A stretch of 64,000 bases of DNA from Lewinellaceae bacterium (GCA_016719605.1 JADJYW010000001.1:1-64000); one strand, 5' to 3'; positions 50,592 to 60,729 are shown, counted from the first letter of the stretch. The notes: generated from the sequence alone by a model not told the origin. Numbers and translations: made by a program.

Positions 50592-51599
50592 ATGAATATG
50601 CTGAAAGTCACCACAAAACGCGCCGTTTTGCTTGCCACGGCTTTGTTTATCGGCCTTGGCACTTTGTTAGCCCAAGCCAATTCCGCGCGTATTTCAACCC
50701 GTTTTGCCAACCCGCAATTCAATGCGCAGGCAAAAACCTACACGTTGGACATCGAAATGCAGGCCGAGGGCGCCCCGGAACAACTCTTCGGGCTCAACAT
50801 GCGCTTCTTTTACGACGCGTCCGAACTGGAATTTGTTTCCATGAGCGAGTTGCACCCCAGCTATATGATTCAGGGTGCCTTGCCACAAGCGTTCCGTGGC
50901 AATGATGCCAGCGGCTCCGCACTGTTCAACTTCGAAGCATCGGCAGCGTACATCAACAGCGCCATTCAACTGACCAAAGAAGATGCTCCATTAGAAATCT
51001 CCGACAAGCAGTGGACAAAAGTTGGAAAATTGAATTTTAAAGTCCCCGAACTGGCACTTGGTATCGAACGGTTATGCCCGTCCGTTTTGTGGGATCAAAA
51101 AACGTCTATTCGTAAAGAAGGATTTCTGCCCGGCAGCAACGGCGTTGTTGTGACGCTGGTTGAACGTGACCCGGCTACCCGGGAGACGACCAAACCCGCC
51201 CGAGTTACAGGCACTGCCTTCAACTGGGAATCCATCGAAACCGAAGCAATGCCTTTTGGTCACCCCGTGAATAAAACCTGTGTCACGCTGGGTTCGGTCA
51301 CTTCGTTGCATGAAGTCACGGATGCCAGAGGCTATGCACTCTATCAAAACTATCCTAATCCATTTGCAGATAATACGGTAATCGAGTTTGTCCTCCCGGA
51401 ATCGCAGAGGGCACGGCTCATCTTTAGTGATGTGACCGGGAAAGTGATTCATACAATCCAGGGCGACTACAAGGCTGGTCAAAACGCTGTGAAAATTGAA
51501 CGCAGCACATGGCCTGTACAAGGCGCCATGTTGTTCTATCGCCTGGAAACTACCGATTTTGTATCCAGGGCGCTTAAAATGACCGTGATCGACCGGTAG
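50592..51599 (+). CDS. Secreted RFANPQF (cohesin-like) protein with type A T9SS sorting domain
   Basis: 335 aa. Signal peptide (about 1-27, LLATALFIGLGTLLAQA), then one module of about 160 residues beginning STRFANPQFNAQAKTYTLD with LFGLNMRFFYDASELEFVSM and ending with PSVLWDQKTS. The beta-strand pattern and the YDxxxLE feature are reminiscent of cohesin domains, although I cannot show homology. The last 85 residues (ALYQNYPNPFADNTVIEF to LKMTVIDR) are a textbook type A sorting domain for type IX secretion. The same module occurs once in the next gene and at least three times in the gene at 60730. An A-rich leader (TTTTGAAAAA) precedes the ATG. Confidence 0.88.
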   Translation: MNMLKVTTKRAVLLATALFIGLGTLLAQANSARISTRFANPQFNAQAKTYTLDIEMQAEGAPEQLFGLNMRFFYDASELEFVSMSELHPSYMIQGALPQAFRGNDASGSALFNFEASAAYINSAIQLTKEDAPLEISDKQWTKVGKLNFKVPELALGIERLCPSVLWDQKTSIRKEGFLPGSNGVVVTLVERDPATRETTKPARVTGTAFNWESIETEAMPFGHPVNKTCVTLGSVTSLHEVTDARGYALYQNYPNPFADNTVIEFVLPESQRARLIFSDVTGKVIHTIQGDYKAGQNAVKIERSTWPVQGAMLFYRLETTDFVSRALKMTVIDR

Positions 51600-51657
51600 T
51601 CAAACAGTATTCGCTTTTACTCATCCTATTGTTTTTACTATCATAAAAGTATAAAAA

Positions 51658-53079
51658 ATGATTCCGTATATATCTCTACGCGCACGGAATATGGTGAGCA
51701 AGACCGGCGCCATTGCACGGCTTGCCCTATTCCTCTTTTTGCTCGCCGGAATGGCCGGCACCTCGTCGGATTTGATCGCACAGACACCTGTGGTAACGGT
51801 GCGTTTTGCCAATCCCCAGTTTAATTGTTCAACCGGCGAATACTGTCTGGATGTGGAGTTTCAGTCCAATACAGCCGGCCAACGGGTCTTCGGCATGAAC
51901 GTCCGTTTTTTCTACGACGACAATGTGCTGGAACTGATTGATTTTCGCGATTTTCAAAACGGATACGGGCCTTTTGCGCCAAATCCACCCACCAAGTTCA
52001 CCAGCCCACCAGCCGGTCCGGCTTGGTTTAATTTTGGGGGAGCAGCAGAATTTATCAATGGAGCCATGCAGCTCAACAACCCCAATGCACCACCTATTTT
52101 TATCTCTACCAACGGCTGGACCAAATTGTTCACCGTCTGCTTTAATGTAGATGATCCAAATGCCAATCTGGATCAGTTTTGCCCCAGTGTCGTGTGGGAT
52201 TTGGAACAAAATCCCGCCAATGGTGGCTTCCTTCCCGGTGATGACGGGGTGGTTGTTACTTTGGTCAACCCTGACCCCAACCAAAACTCTACGCCCGCCA
52301 ATGAACAGGTGGTGCAATATAACTGGCAATATATCGGCAACGGCTCAGCACCCTATGGCCAACCCAATCCGACTCAATGCATTGCTATCCGGTGTATTGA
52401 CCTGTCTCTGGATATTGCTGTAGACAACCCGACGCCAAACGTCGGTGGAACGGTGGTTTTTACAATTACCGTCAACAATGCCACAGGCGCCGATCCTGCC
52501 ACTAATGTAGATGTAACCAGTTTGCTTCCCAACGGCTTTACCTATGTCAGCGACGATGGCGGTGGAGACTACAATAGCGGTACAGGTTTATGGAGCATCG
52601 GTACCTTGAATGGTGGCGCAACCACCACCTTGAATATTACAGCAACGGTCAATCCGGCCGGCAACTACCTGACTCTGGCAGAGGTAACTGCTGCGACCGG
52701 TGATGATGCCGACTCAACGCCCAACAACGGAGTTGATACAGACAACGATAACAATGTCGAAGACGATCCCGGTGACGAAGACGACGGTGACGGCGTATTG
52801 GTCGTTCCACAAATGCCTTCGATTGCGATAGTGAAAGTAGGTACGTTTGTGGACCTGGCTCCGCTTGGCGTGACGAACCCGGGTGACCAGATCACCTACG
52901 CGTTCACGGTGACGAACACGGGCAACGTGACGCTGACCAACGTAACCGTGACCGACCCGCTTCCGGGCATCACGGTATCGGGCGGCCCGCTTGCGAGCCT
53001 CGCCCCGGTGCATCGAACAACTCGACGTTCACGGCGGTATACACCATCACGCAGGCGGACATCAACAACGGTGGCGTAG
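51658..53079 (+). CDS. N-terminal intact segment of the composite giant protein
   Basis: Continuous frame of 473 codons; genuine up to about 53008. Signal peptide LALFLFLLAGMAGTSSDLIA, RFANPQF module with VFGMNVRFFYDDNVLELIDF and FCPSVVWDLEQNPANGGFLP, DUF11 domain (IAVDNPTPNVGGTVVFTITV) with an acidic GDEDDGDG linker, and the first array unit. Confidence 0.75.
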   Translation: MIPYISLRARNMVSKTGAIARLALFLFLLAGMAGTSSDLIAQTPVVTVRFANPQFNCSTGEYCLDVEFQSNTAGQRVFGMNVRFFYDDNVLELIDFRDFQNGYGPFAPNPPTKFTSPPAGPAWFNFGGAAEFINGAMQLNNPNAPPIFISTNGWTKLFTVCFNVDDPNANLDQFCPSVVWDLEQNPANGGFLPGDDGVVVTLVNPDPNQNSTPANEQVVQYNWQYIGNGSAPYGQPNPTQCIAIRCIDLSLDIAVDNPTPNVGGTVVFTITVNNATGADPATNVDVTSLLPNGFTYVSDDGGGDYNSGTGLWSIGTLNGGATTTLNITATVNPAGNYLTLAEVTAATGDDADSTPNNGVDTDNDNNVEDDPGDEDDGDGVLVVPQMPSIAIVKVGTFVDLAPLGVTNPGDQITYAFTVTNTGNVTLTNVTVTDPLPGITVSGGPLASLAPVHRTTRRSRRYTPSRRRTSTTVA

Positions 53080-56000
53080 AAAACCAGGCACTGGCTACGG
53101 GCACGCCGCCGGTTGGCCCAAATGTGACGGACTTGTCGGACGACAACAGCCCGCTGGAGAACGACCCGACGGATGTACCGCTGACGCAGACACCTTCGAT
53201 TGCGATAGTGAAAGTAGGTACGTTTGTGGATATGGCTCCACTTGGCGTGACGAACCCGGGTGACCAGATCACCTACGCGTTCACGGTGACGAACACGGGC
53301 AACGTGACGCTGACCAACGTAACCGTGACCGACCCGCTTCCGGGCATCACGGTATCGGGCGGCCCGCTTGCGAGCCTCGCCCGGGTGCATCGAACAACTC
53401 GACGTTCACGGCGGTATACACCATCACGCAGGCCGACATCAACACCGGTGGCGTAGAAAACCAGGCTACCGCTACGGGCACAGACCCGAACAACGATCCG
53501 GTGACGGGCTTGTCGGACGACAACAGCCCGCTGGAGAACGACCCGACGGATGTACCGCTGACGCAGACACCTTCGATTGCGATAGTGAAAGTAGGTACGT
53601 TTGTGGATCTGGCTCCGCTGGCGTGACGAACCCGGGTGACCAGATCACCTACGCGTTCACGGTGACGAACACGGGCAACGGACGCTGACCAACGTAACCG
53701 TGACCGACCCGCTTCCGGGCATCACGGTATCGGGCGGCCGCTTGCGAGTCTCGCCCCGGGTGCATCGAACAACTCGACGTTCACGGCGGTATACACCATC
53801 ACGCAGGCCGACATCAACAACGGTGGCGTAGAAAACCAGGCTACCGCTACGGGTACAGACCCGAACAACGATCCGGTGACGGACTTGTCGGACGACAACA
53901 GCCCGCTGGAGAACGACCCGACGGATGTACCGCTGACGCGACACCTTCGATTGCGATAGTGAAAGTAGGTACGTTTGTGGACCTGGCTCCACTTGGCGTG
54001 ACGAACCCGGGTGACCAGATCACCTACGCGTTCACGGTGACGAACACGGGCAACGTGACGCTGACCAACGTAACCGTGACCGACCCGCTTCCGGGCATCA
54101 CGGTATCAGGTGGCCCGCTTGCGAGCCTCGCTCCGGTGCATCGAACAACTCGACGTTCACGGCGGTATACACCATCACGCAGGCCGACATCAACGCCGGT
54201 GGCGTAGAAAACCAGGCTACCGCTACGGGTACAGACCCGAACAACGATCCGGTGACGGACTTGTCGGACGACAACAGCCCGCTGGAGAACGATCCGACGG
54301 ATGTACCGCTGACGCAGACACCTTCGATTGCGATAGTGAAAGTAGGTACGTTTGTGGACCTGGCTCCACTTGGCGTGACGAACCCGGGTGACCAGATCAC
54401 CTACGCGTTCACGGTGACGAACACGGGCAACGTGACGCTGACCAACGTAACCGTGACCGACCCGCTTCCGGGCATCACGGTATCAGGTGGCCCGCTTGCG
54501 AGCCTCGCTCCGGGTGCATCGAACAACTCGACGTTCACGGCGGTATACACCATTCCACTTGGGGTGACGAACCCGGGTGACCAGATCACCTACGCGTTCA
54601 CGGTGACGAACACGGGCAACGTGACGCTGACCAACGTAACCGTGACCGACCCGCTTCCGGGCATCACGGTATCGGGCGGCCCGCTTGCGAGCCTCGCTCC
54701 GGGTGCATCGAACAACTCGACGTTCACGGCGGTATACACCATCACGCAGGCCGACATCAACGCCGGTGGCGTAGAAAACCAGGCTACCGCTACGGGCACA
54801 GACCCGAACAACAATCCGGTGACGGACTTGTCGGACGACAACAGCCCGCTGGAGAACGACCCGACGGATGTACCGCTGACGCAGACGCCTTCGATTGCGA
54901 TAGTGAAAGTAGGTACGTTTGTAGACCTGGCTCCGCTTGGCGTGACGAACCCGGGTGACCAGATCACCTACGCGTTCACGGTGACGAACACGGGCAACGT
55001 GACGCTGACCAACGTAACCGTGACCGACCCGCTTCCGGGCATCACGGTATCGGGCGGCCCGCTTGCGAGCCTCGCTCCGGGTGCATCGAACAACTCGACG
55101 TTCACGGCGGTATACACCATCACGCAGGCCGACATCAACAACGGTGGCGTAGAAAACCAGGCTACCGCTACGGGCACAGACCCGAACAACGATCCGGTGA
55201 CGGACTTGTCGGACGACAACAGCCCGCTGGAGAACGACCCGACGGATGTACCGCTGACGCAGACACCTTCGATTGCAATAGTGAAAACAGGCACGTTTGT
55301 GGACCTGGCTCCGTTTGGCGTGACGAACCCGGGTGACCAGATCACCTACGCGTTCACGGTGACAAACACGGGCAACGTGACGCTGACCAACGTAACCGTG
55401 ACCGACCCGCTTCCGGGCATCACGGTATCGGGCGGCCCGCTTGCGAGCCTCGCTCCGGGTGCATCGAACAACTCGACGTTCACGGCGGTATACACCATCA
55501 CGCAGGCCGACATCAACAACGGTGGCGTAGAAAACCAGGCTACCGCTACGGGTACAGACCCGAACAACGATCCGGTGACGGACTTGTCGGACGACAACAG
55601 CCCGCTGGAGAACGACCCGACGGATGTACCGCTGACGCAGACGCCTTCGATTGCGATAGTGAAAGAGGTACGTTTGTGGACCTGGCTCCGCTTGGCGTGA
55701 CGAACCCGGGTGACCAGATCACCTACGCGTTCACGGTGACGAACACGGCAACGTGACGCTGACCAACGTAACAGTGACCGACCCGCTTCCGGGCATCACG
55801 GTATCGGGCGGCCCGCTTGCGAGCCTCGCCCCGGGTGCATCGAACAACTCGACGTTCACGGCGGTATACACCATCACGCAGGCCGACATCAACAACGGTG
55901 GCGTAGAAAACCAGGCTACCGCTACGGGCACAGACCCGAACAACGATCCGGTGACGGACTTGTCGGACGACAACAGCCCGCTGGAGAACGACCCGACGGA

Positions 56001-59000
56001 TGTACCGCTGACGCAGACACCTTCGATTGCGATAGTGAAAGTAGGTACGTTTGTAGACCTGGCTCCGCTTGGGGTGACGAACCCGGGTGACCAGATCACC
56101 TACGCGTTCACGGTGACGAACACGGGCAACGTGACGCTGACCAACGTAACCGTGACCGACCCGCTTCCGGGCATCACGGTATCGGGTGGCCCGCTTGCGA
56201 GCCTCGCTCCGGGTGCATCGAACAACTCGACGTTCACGGCGGTATACACCATCACGCAGGCCGACATCAACAACGGTGGCGTAGAAAACCAGGCTACCGC
56301 TACGGGCACAGACCCGAACAACGATCCGGTGACGGACTTGTCGGACGACAACAGCCCGCTGGAGAACGACCCGACGGATGTACCGCTGACGCAGACACCT
56401 TCGATTGCGATAGTGAAAGTAGGTACGTTTGTAGACCTGGCTCCGCTTGGGGTGACGAACCCGGGTGACCAGATCACCTACGCGTTCACGGTGACAAACA
56501 CGGGCAACGTGACGCTGACCAACGTAACAGTGACCGACCCGCTTCCGGGCATCACGGTATCGGGCGGCCCGCTTGCGAGCCTCGCTCCGGGTGCATCGAA
56601 CAACTCGACGTTCACGGCGGTATACACCATCACGCAGGCCGACATCAACACCGGTGGCGTGAAAACCAGGCTACCGCTACGGGTACAGACCCGAACAACG
56701 ATCCGGTGACGGACTTGTCGGACGACAACAGCCCGCTGGAGAACGACCCGACGGATGTACCGCTGACGCAGACACCTTCGATTGCGATAGTGAAAGTAGG
56801 TACGTTTGTGGACCTGGCTCCACTTGGCGTGACGAACCCGGGTGACCAGATCACCTACGCGTTCACGGTGACGAACACGGGCAACGTGACGCTGACCAAC
56901 GTAACCGTGACCGACCCGCTTCCGGGCATCACGGTATCAGGTGGCCCGCTTGCGAGCCTCGCTCCGGGTGCATCGAACAACTCGACGTTCACGGCGGTAT
57001 ACACCATCACGCAGGCCGACATCAACAACGGTGGCGTAGAAAACCAGGCTACCGCTACGGGTACAGACCCGAACAACGATCCGGTGACGGACTTGTCGGA
57101 CGACAACAGCCCGCTGGAGAACGACCCGACGGATGTACCGCTGACGCAGACACCTTCGATTGCGATAGTGAAAGTAGGTACGTTTGTGGACCTGGCTCCA
57201 CTTGGCGTGACGAACCCGGGTGACCAGATCACCTACGCGTTCACGGTGACGAACACGGGCAACGTGACGCTGACCAACGTAACCGTGACCGACCCGCTTC
57301 CGGGCATCACGGTATCGGGCGGCCCGCTTGCGAGCCTCGCTCCGGGTGCATCGAACAACTCGACGTTCACGGCGGTATACACCATCACGCAGGCCGACAT
57401 CAACAACGGTGGCGTAGAAACCAGGCTACCGCTACGGTACAGACCCGAACAACGATCCGGTGACGGACTTGTCGGACGACAACAGCCCGCTGGAGAACGA
57501 CCCGACGGATGTACCGCTGACGCAGACACCTTCGATTGCGATAGTGAAAGTAGGTACGTTTGTAGACCTGGCTCCGCTTGGCGTGACGAACCCGGGTGAC
57601 CAGATCACCTACGCGTTCACGGTGACGAACACGGGCAACGTGACGCTGACCAACGTAACCGTGACCGACCCGCTTCCGGGCATCACGGTATCGGGCGGCC
57701 CGCTTGCGAGCCTCGCCCCGGGTGCATCGAACAACTCGACGTTCACGGCGGTATACACCATCACGCAGGCCGACATCAACAACGGTGGCGTAGAAAACCA
57801 GGCTACCGCTACGGGTACAGACCCGAACAACGATCCGGTGACGGACTTGTCGGACGACAACAGCCCGCTGGAGAACGATCCGACGGATGTACCGCTGACG
57901 CAGACACCTTCGATTGCGATAGTGAAAGTAGGTACGTTTGTGGACCTGGCTCCACTTGGCGTGACGAACCCGGGTGACCAGATCACCTACGCGTTCACGG
58001 TGACGAACACGGGCAACGTGACGCTGACCAACGTAACAGTGACCGACCCGCTTCCGGGCATCACGGTATCGGGCGGCCCGCTTGCGAGCCTCGCCCCGGG
58101 TGCATCGAACAACTCGACCTTCACGGCGGTATACACCATCACGCAGGCCGACATCAACGCCGGTGGTGTGGAAAACCAGGCACTGGCTACGGGTACGCCG
58201 CCGGTTGGCCCGAATGTGACGGACTTGTCGGACGACAACAGCCCGCTGGAGAACGACCCGACGGATGTACCGCTGACGCAGACGCCTTCGATTGCAATAG
58301 TGAAAGTAGGCACGTTTGTGGACCTGGCTCCGCTTGGCGTGACGAACCCGGGTGACCAGATCACCTACGCGTTCACGGTGACGAACCCGGGCAACGTGAC
58401 GCTGACCAATGTAACAGTGACCGACCCGCTTCCGGGCATCACGGTATCGGGCGGCCCGCTTGCGAGTCTCGCTCCGGGTGCATCGAACAACTCGACGTTC
58501 ACGGCGGTATACACCATCACGCAGGCCGACATCAACAACGGTGGCGTAGAAAACCAGGCTACCGCTACGGGCACAGACCCGAACAACGATCCGGTGACGG
58601 ACTTGTCGGACGACAACAGCCCGCTGGAGAACGACCCGACGGATGTACCGCTGACGCAGACGCCTTCGATTGCGATAGTGAAAGTAGGTACGTTTGTGGA
58701 CCTGGCTCCGCTTGGCGTGACGAACCCGGGCGACCAGATCACCTACGCCTTCACGGTGACGAACACCGGCAACGTGACGCTGACCAACGTAACCGTGACC
58801 GACCCGCTTCCGGGCATCACGGTATCGGGCGGCCCGCTTGCGAGTCTCGCTCCGGGTGCATCGAACAACTCGACGTTCACGGCGGTATACACCATCACGC
58901 AGGCCGACATCAACAACGGTGGCGTAGAAAACCAGGCTACCGCTACGGGTACAGACCCGAACAACGATCCGGTGACGGACTTGTCGGACGACAACAGCCC

Positions 59001-60203
59001 GCTGGAGAACGATCCGACGGATGTACCGCTGACGCAGACACCTTCGATTGCGATAGTGAAAGTAGGTACGTTTGTAGACCTGGCGCCTGCGGGAGTCAAC
59101 GTCGGCGACCAGATTACCTACGCCTTTATAGTTACGAACACGGGCAACGTGACGCTGACCAACGTAACCGTGACCGACCCGCTTCCGGGCATCACGGTAT
59201 CGGGCGGCCCGCTTGCGAGCCTCGCCCGGGTGCATCGAACAACTCGACGTTCACGGCGGTATACACGATCACGGCTACTGATATTAACAATGGAAGCGTA
59301 ACGAATCAGGCGCTGGCTACGGGCACGGACCCGAATAATAATCCAGTGACGGATGACTCGGACGACAACAGCCCGCTGGAAGATGACCCGACCGTGGTTG
59401 AACTGCCTTGCGCCAACATTCAGGCTTGGGTATATCTGGAAGGTTCGGTTATTGCTCCGGACGGTACGGAGAATTACTCCGTGCCGATGCGCACGAGCCT
59501 GAACGACCTTCGTTTGTTGCCTGGCCAGACCTACGACGACTTTTTCCTTGGTATGCAGTACACATTACCTGGCCAGCCGTACAGCGCCGCGCCCTGGAAC
59601 TACAATGGCAATGAAGGGGACAACTACGACTCGAATGGCGACATCAATTTTGCCGATGCAGATTATCCGGCGACAGTTGTGGACTGGGTACTGGTGTCTT
59701 TGCGTGAGCATCCCGACAGCACAAACCAGGCGTATTGTCAGGCTGCTGCACTTTTGCACAAAGACGGTCACATTGAGTTTGTGGAAGGATTTACATGTTG
59801 TGAAATTGACCGGAACGAGAGCTACCATGTGGTTATTGAGCACCGCAATCATTTGATTGTTATGTCGCACACAGCTGTTCCGATCACAGGCGGTTCGATC
59901 ACGTATGACTTCCGCACCCAGCAGAGCTACATTAATGATCCGTTTGTGTTCGGTACGTTCTCGGGGCAGAAGCAATTCTTGCCGGGCTTGTACTGCATGT
60001 ACGGCGGCAATGGCGAGCAAACGCAAACCAACTCGTCGGATACCGACATCAACTTTAACGACCGCACCTACTGGGAAGGCGAAAATGGCGATATTGCGAA
60101 GTATCGTAACGGTGACCATAGCATGAACGGCGATACCAATTTTAACGACCGCCGGGTCTGGGAAATTAATAATGGACGGTTCACGAGCGTACCACGGGAC
60201 TGA
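51658..60203 (+). CDS. Giant DUF11 tandem-repeat surface protein, composite of broken frames
   Basis: Start ATG 51658 (or 51691), stop 60203. Reading straight through fails 13 times, each at a single missing base relative to sister repeats (near 53008, 53381, 53619, 53681, 53738, 53939, 54134, 55665, 55748, 56660, 57420, 57436, 59226). Restoring them gives exactly 2853 codons. The product would have a signal peptide, one RFANPQF cohesin-like module (44-238), a DUF11 domain, 17 near-identical 126-residue DUF11-like units and a C-terminal HRNHL/dockerin-like module. All errors are deletions, and all are within the near-identical array, so consensus error is more likely than real decay. Extracellular adhesin by composition and context. 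Confidence 0.8.
54252..55700 (+). CDS. Internal in-frame segment of the composite giant protein (units 5-8)
   Basis: 482 codons open between the breaks at 54134 and 55665. It includes the fused half unit, where AVYTI runs directly into PLGVTNPGDQ, losing the second half of one unit and the first part of the next without shifting frame. Confidence 0.55.
   Translation: MTDLSDDNSPLENDPTDVPLTQTPSIAIVKVGTFVDLAPLGVTNPGDQITYAFTVTNTGNVTLTNVTVTDPLPGITVSGGPLASLAPGASNNSTFTAVYTIPLGVTNPGDQITYAFTVTNTGNVTLTNVTVTDPLPGITVSGGPLASLAPGASNNSTFTAVYTITQADINAGGVENQATATGTDPNNNPVTDLSDDNSPLENDPTDVPLTQTPSIAIVKVGTFVDLAPLGVTNPGDQITYAFTVTNTGNVTLTNVTVTDPLPGITVSGGPLASLAPGASNNSTFTAVYTITQADINNGGVENQATATGTDPNNDPVTDLSDDNSPLENDPTDVPLTQTPSIAIVKTGTFVDLAPFGVTNPGDQITYAFTVTNTGNVTLTNVTVTDPLPGITVSGGPLASLAPGASNNSTFTAVYTITQADINNGGVENQATATGTDPNNDPVTDLSDDNSPLENDPTDVPLTQTPSIAIVKEVRLWTWLRLA
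55753..56709 (+). CDS. Internal in-frame segment of the composite giant protein
   Basis: 318 codons between the breaks at 55748 and 56660: nearly three units of the 126-residue repeat. The first ATG is internal to a unit, not a start. Confidence 0.5.
   Translation: MTLTNVTVTDPLPGITVSGGPLASLAPGASNNSTFTAVYTITQADINNGGVENQATATGTDPNNDPVTDLSDDNSPLENDPTDVPLTQTPSIAIVKVGTFVDLAPLGVTNPGDQITYAFTVTNTGNVTLTNVTVTDPLPGITVSGGPLASLAPGASNNSTFTAVYTITQADINNGGVENQATATGTDPNNDPVTDLSDDNSPLENDPTDVPLTQTPSIAIVKVGTFVDLAPLGVTNPGDQITYAFTVTNTGNVTLTNVTVTDPLPGITVSGGPLASLAPGASNNSTFTAVYTITQADINTGGVKTRLPLRVQTRTTIR
56706..57599 (+). CDS. Internal in-frame segment of the composite giant protein
   Basis: Genuine between 56661 and 57420, just over two units; the tail after the paired deletions at 57420 and 57436 is out of frame. 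Confidence 0.5.
   Translation: MTDLSDDNSPLENDPTDVPLTQTPSIAIVKVGTFVDLAPLGVTNPGDQITYAFTVTNTGNVTLTNVTVTDPLPGITVSGGPLASLAPGASNNSTFTAVYTITQADINNGGVENQATATGTDPNNDPVTDLSDDNSPLENDPTDVPLTQTPSIAIVKVGTFVDLAPLGVTNPGDQITYAFTVTNTGNVTLTNVTVTDPLPGITVSGGPLASLAPGASNNSTFTAVYTITQADINNGGVETRLPLRYRPEQRSGDGLVGRQQPAGERPDGCTADADTFDCDSESRYVCRPGSAWRDEPG
57460..59301 (+). CDS. Internal in-frame segment of the composite giant protein (last five units)
   Basis: 613 codons, the longest unbroken piece of the array (57437-59226). Its last unit is a variant (DLAPAGVNVGDQITYAFIV). The C-terminal 25 codons are out of frame after the missing base near 59226. Confidence 0.6.
   Translation: MTDLSDDNSPLENDPTDVPLTQTPSIAIVKVGTFVDLAPLGVTNPGDQITYAFTVTNTGNVTLTNVTVTDPLPGITVSGGPLASLAPGASNNSTFTAVYTITQADINNGGVENQATATGTDPNNDPVTDLSDDNSPLENDPTDVPLTQTPSIAIVKVGTFVDLAPLGVTNPGDQITYAFTVTNTGNVTLTNVTVTDPLPGITVSGGPLASLAPGASNNSTFTAVYTITQADINAGGVENQALATGTPPVGPNVTDLSDDNSPLENDPTDVPLTQTPSIAIVKVGTFVDLAPLGVTNPGDQITYAFTVTNPGNVTLTNVTVTDPLPGITVSGGPLASLAPGASNNSTFTAVYTITQADINNGGVENQATATGTDPNNDPVTDLSDDNSPLENDPTDVPLTQTPSIAIVKVGTFVDLAPLGVTNPGDQITYAFTVTNTGNVTLTNVTVTDPLPGITVSGGPLASLAPGASNNSTFTAVYTITQADINNGGVENQATATGTDPNNDPVTDLSDDNSPLENDPTDVPLTQTPSIAIVKVGTFVDLAPAGVNVGDQITYAFIVTNTGNVTLTNVTVTDPLPGITVSGGPLASLARVHRTTRRSRRYTRSRLLILTMEA
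59346..60203 (+). CDS. C-terminal HRNHL/dockerin-like module of the composite giant protein
   Basis: 285 codons; the ATG is internal. The module starts CANIQAWVYLEGSVI and continues with PMRTSLNDLRLLPGQ, a first Asp/Asn loop DSNGDINFADAD, DWVLVSLREHPD, CQAAALLHKDGHIEF, VVIEHRNHLIVMSH, and a final loop DHSMNGDTNFNDRRVWEI before TSVPRD. It is closely similar throughout to the end of the giant at 50437, about two thirds identical by eye. Confidence 0.8.
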   Translation: MTDDSDDNSPLEDDPTVVELPCANIQAWVYLEGSVIAPDGTENYSVPMRTSLNDLRLLPGQTYDDFFLGMQYTLPGQPYSAAPWNYNGNEGDNYDSNGDINFADADYPATVVDWVLVSLREHPDSTNQAYCQAAALLHKDGHIEFVEGFTCCEIDRNESYHVVIEHRNHLIVMSHTAVPITGGSITYDFRTQQSYINDPFVFGTFSGQKQFLPGLYCMYGGNGEQTQTNSSDTDINFNDRTYWEGENGDIAKYRNGDHSMNGDTNFNDRRVWEINNGRFTSVPRD

Positions 60204-60233
60204 TCTGTTTTCAGGAATCAATAGGATGATAGA

Positions 60234-60264
60234 GCCGTCGCACCAGTTGGTGCGGCGGCTTTTT
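60234..60264 (+). terminator. Rho-independent terminator
   Basis: GCCGTCGCACC (60234-60244), loop AGTT, GGTGCGGCGGC (60249-60259) with one G-U pair, then a run of T. It lies 31 bp after the stop of the giant gene. Confidence 0.9.
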
Positions 60265-60418
60265 TGTATTTAAAAAACACAAATCCTCTCCCGGAATCCG
60301 CTCGGGGAACTGCCCGCCACACCCTTTTTGGGTAACATCTTCCTACGCCGAGATGAGTGATAAAAAACTGATTTTCAATTTTTTATTTACGATTCAACCT
60401 TGCCGATATGTCGCTATC

Positions 60419-60476
60419 GGGGTAACGATTCCCCGTTTTCCGTTTGTGCCCCCTGTGTGGACTAGGAGGACATTTG
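60419..60476 (+). promoter_or_regulatory. Promoter/operator block, copy B
   Basis: Near copy of 28646-28703: GGGGTAACGATTCCC followed by CGTTTTCCGTTTG, then 26 bp and TTTG in GACATTTGATTT. The 28-bp core differs from copy A at one base and the -33 to -7 spacing is identical, while the 26-bp spacer is not conserved, as expected for a functional promoter. It lies 254 bp before the ATG of the last adhesin, leaving a long leader. Confidence 0.65.
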
Positions 60477-60531
60477 ATTTGCGTAAAGCATGTAAACATT
60501 CTTTTCAATAATCAAATCCGCAAGTTTTCTC

Positions 60532-60597
60532 ATGGTAAGTACCATACACACCTGGTGTTGGAAGGGTATTCCTGAATGCTGCCTGTCTCTGTCGTAG
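60532..60597 (+). CDS. Possible 21-aa leader peptide
   Basis: ATG 60532 to TAG 60597 in the long leader after promoter copy B; starts MVSTIHTWCWKG and has three Cys. The ten bases before and into its ATG (GTTTTCTCATG) are identical to those of the 28-aa peptide at 28286. Short enough to be chance. The rest of the gap 60204-60729 shows no gene. Confidence 0.2.
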   Translation: MVSTIHTWCWKGIPECCLSLS

Positions 60598-60729
60598 CAC
60601 TTGCTTCGATAGGGACATACCCGTTTTAGTGTTTCTGGCGACCGAAGGAGGCGCCGGGGATGCTTGTTTGGTGAATCATATACTATTCGCATACAACCGC
60701 TATTCGCGTAATCTCCTAAATCAGCGATC

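Larger units (their letters stand above)
52816..59340 (+). repeat. Tandem array of 17 units of 378 bp plus one half unit
   Basis: Unit starts (CCTTCGATTG) at 52816, 53193, 53570, 53944, 54321, 54888, 55266, 55644, 56020, 56398, 56775, 57153, 57529, 57907, 58285, 58663 and 59041. Spacings are 378 except where single bases are missing and at 54321-54888, where 567 = 378 + 189 shows an extra half unit. Units differ by very few bases; two carry a variant (ATGTPPVGPNVTD) of the segment before TDLSDDNSP. Confidence 0.95.

Noticed and set aside
57400..59235. Reverse-strand frame of 611 codons opposite the 378-bp array, plus many 125-codon reverse frames.
   Set aside because: Every unit gives the same reverse frame; composition bias of the repeat, not a gene.
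52816..59340. Regular 378-bp repeats considered as a CRISPR-like or non-coding satellite array.
   Set aside because: The unit length is a multiple of three, translation gives a clear DUF11-like fold, and there are no variable spacers.
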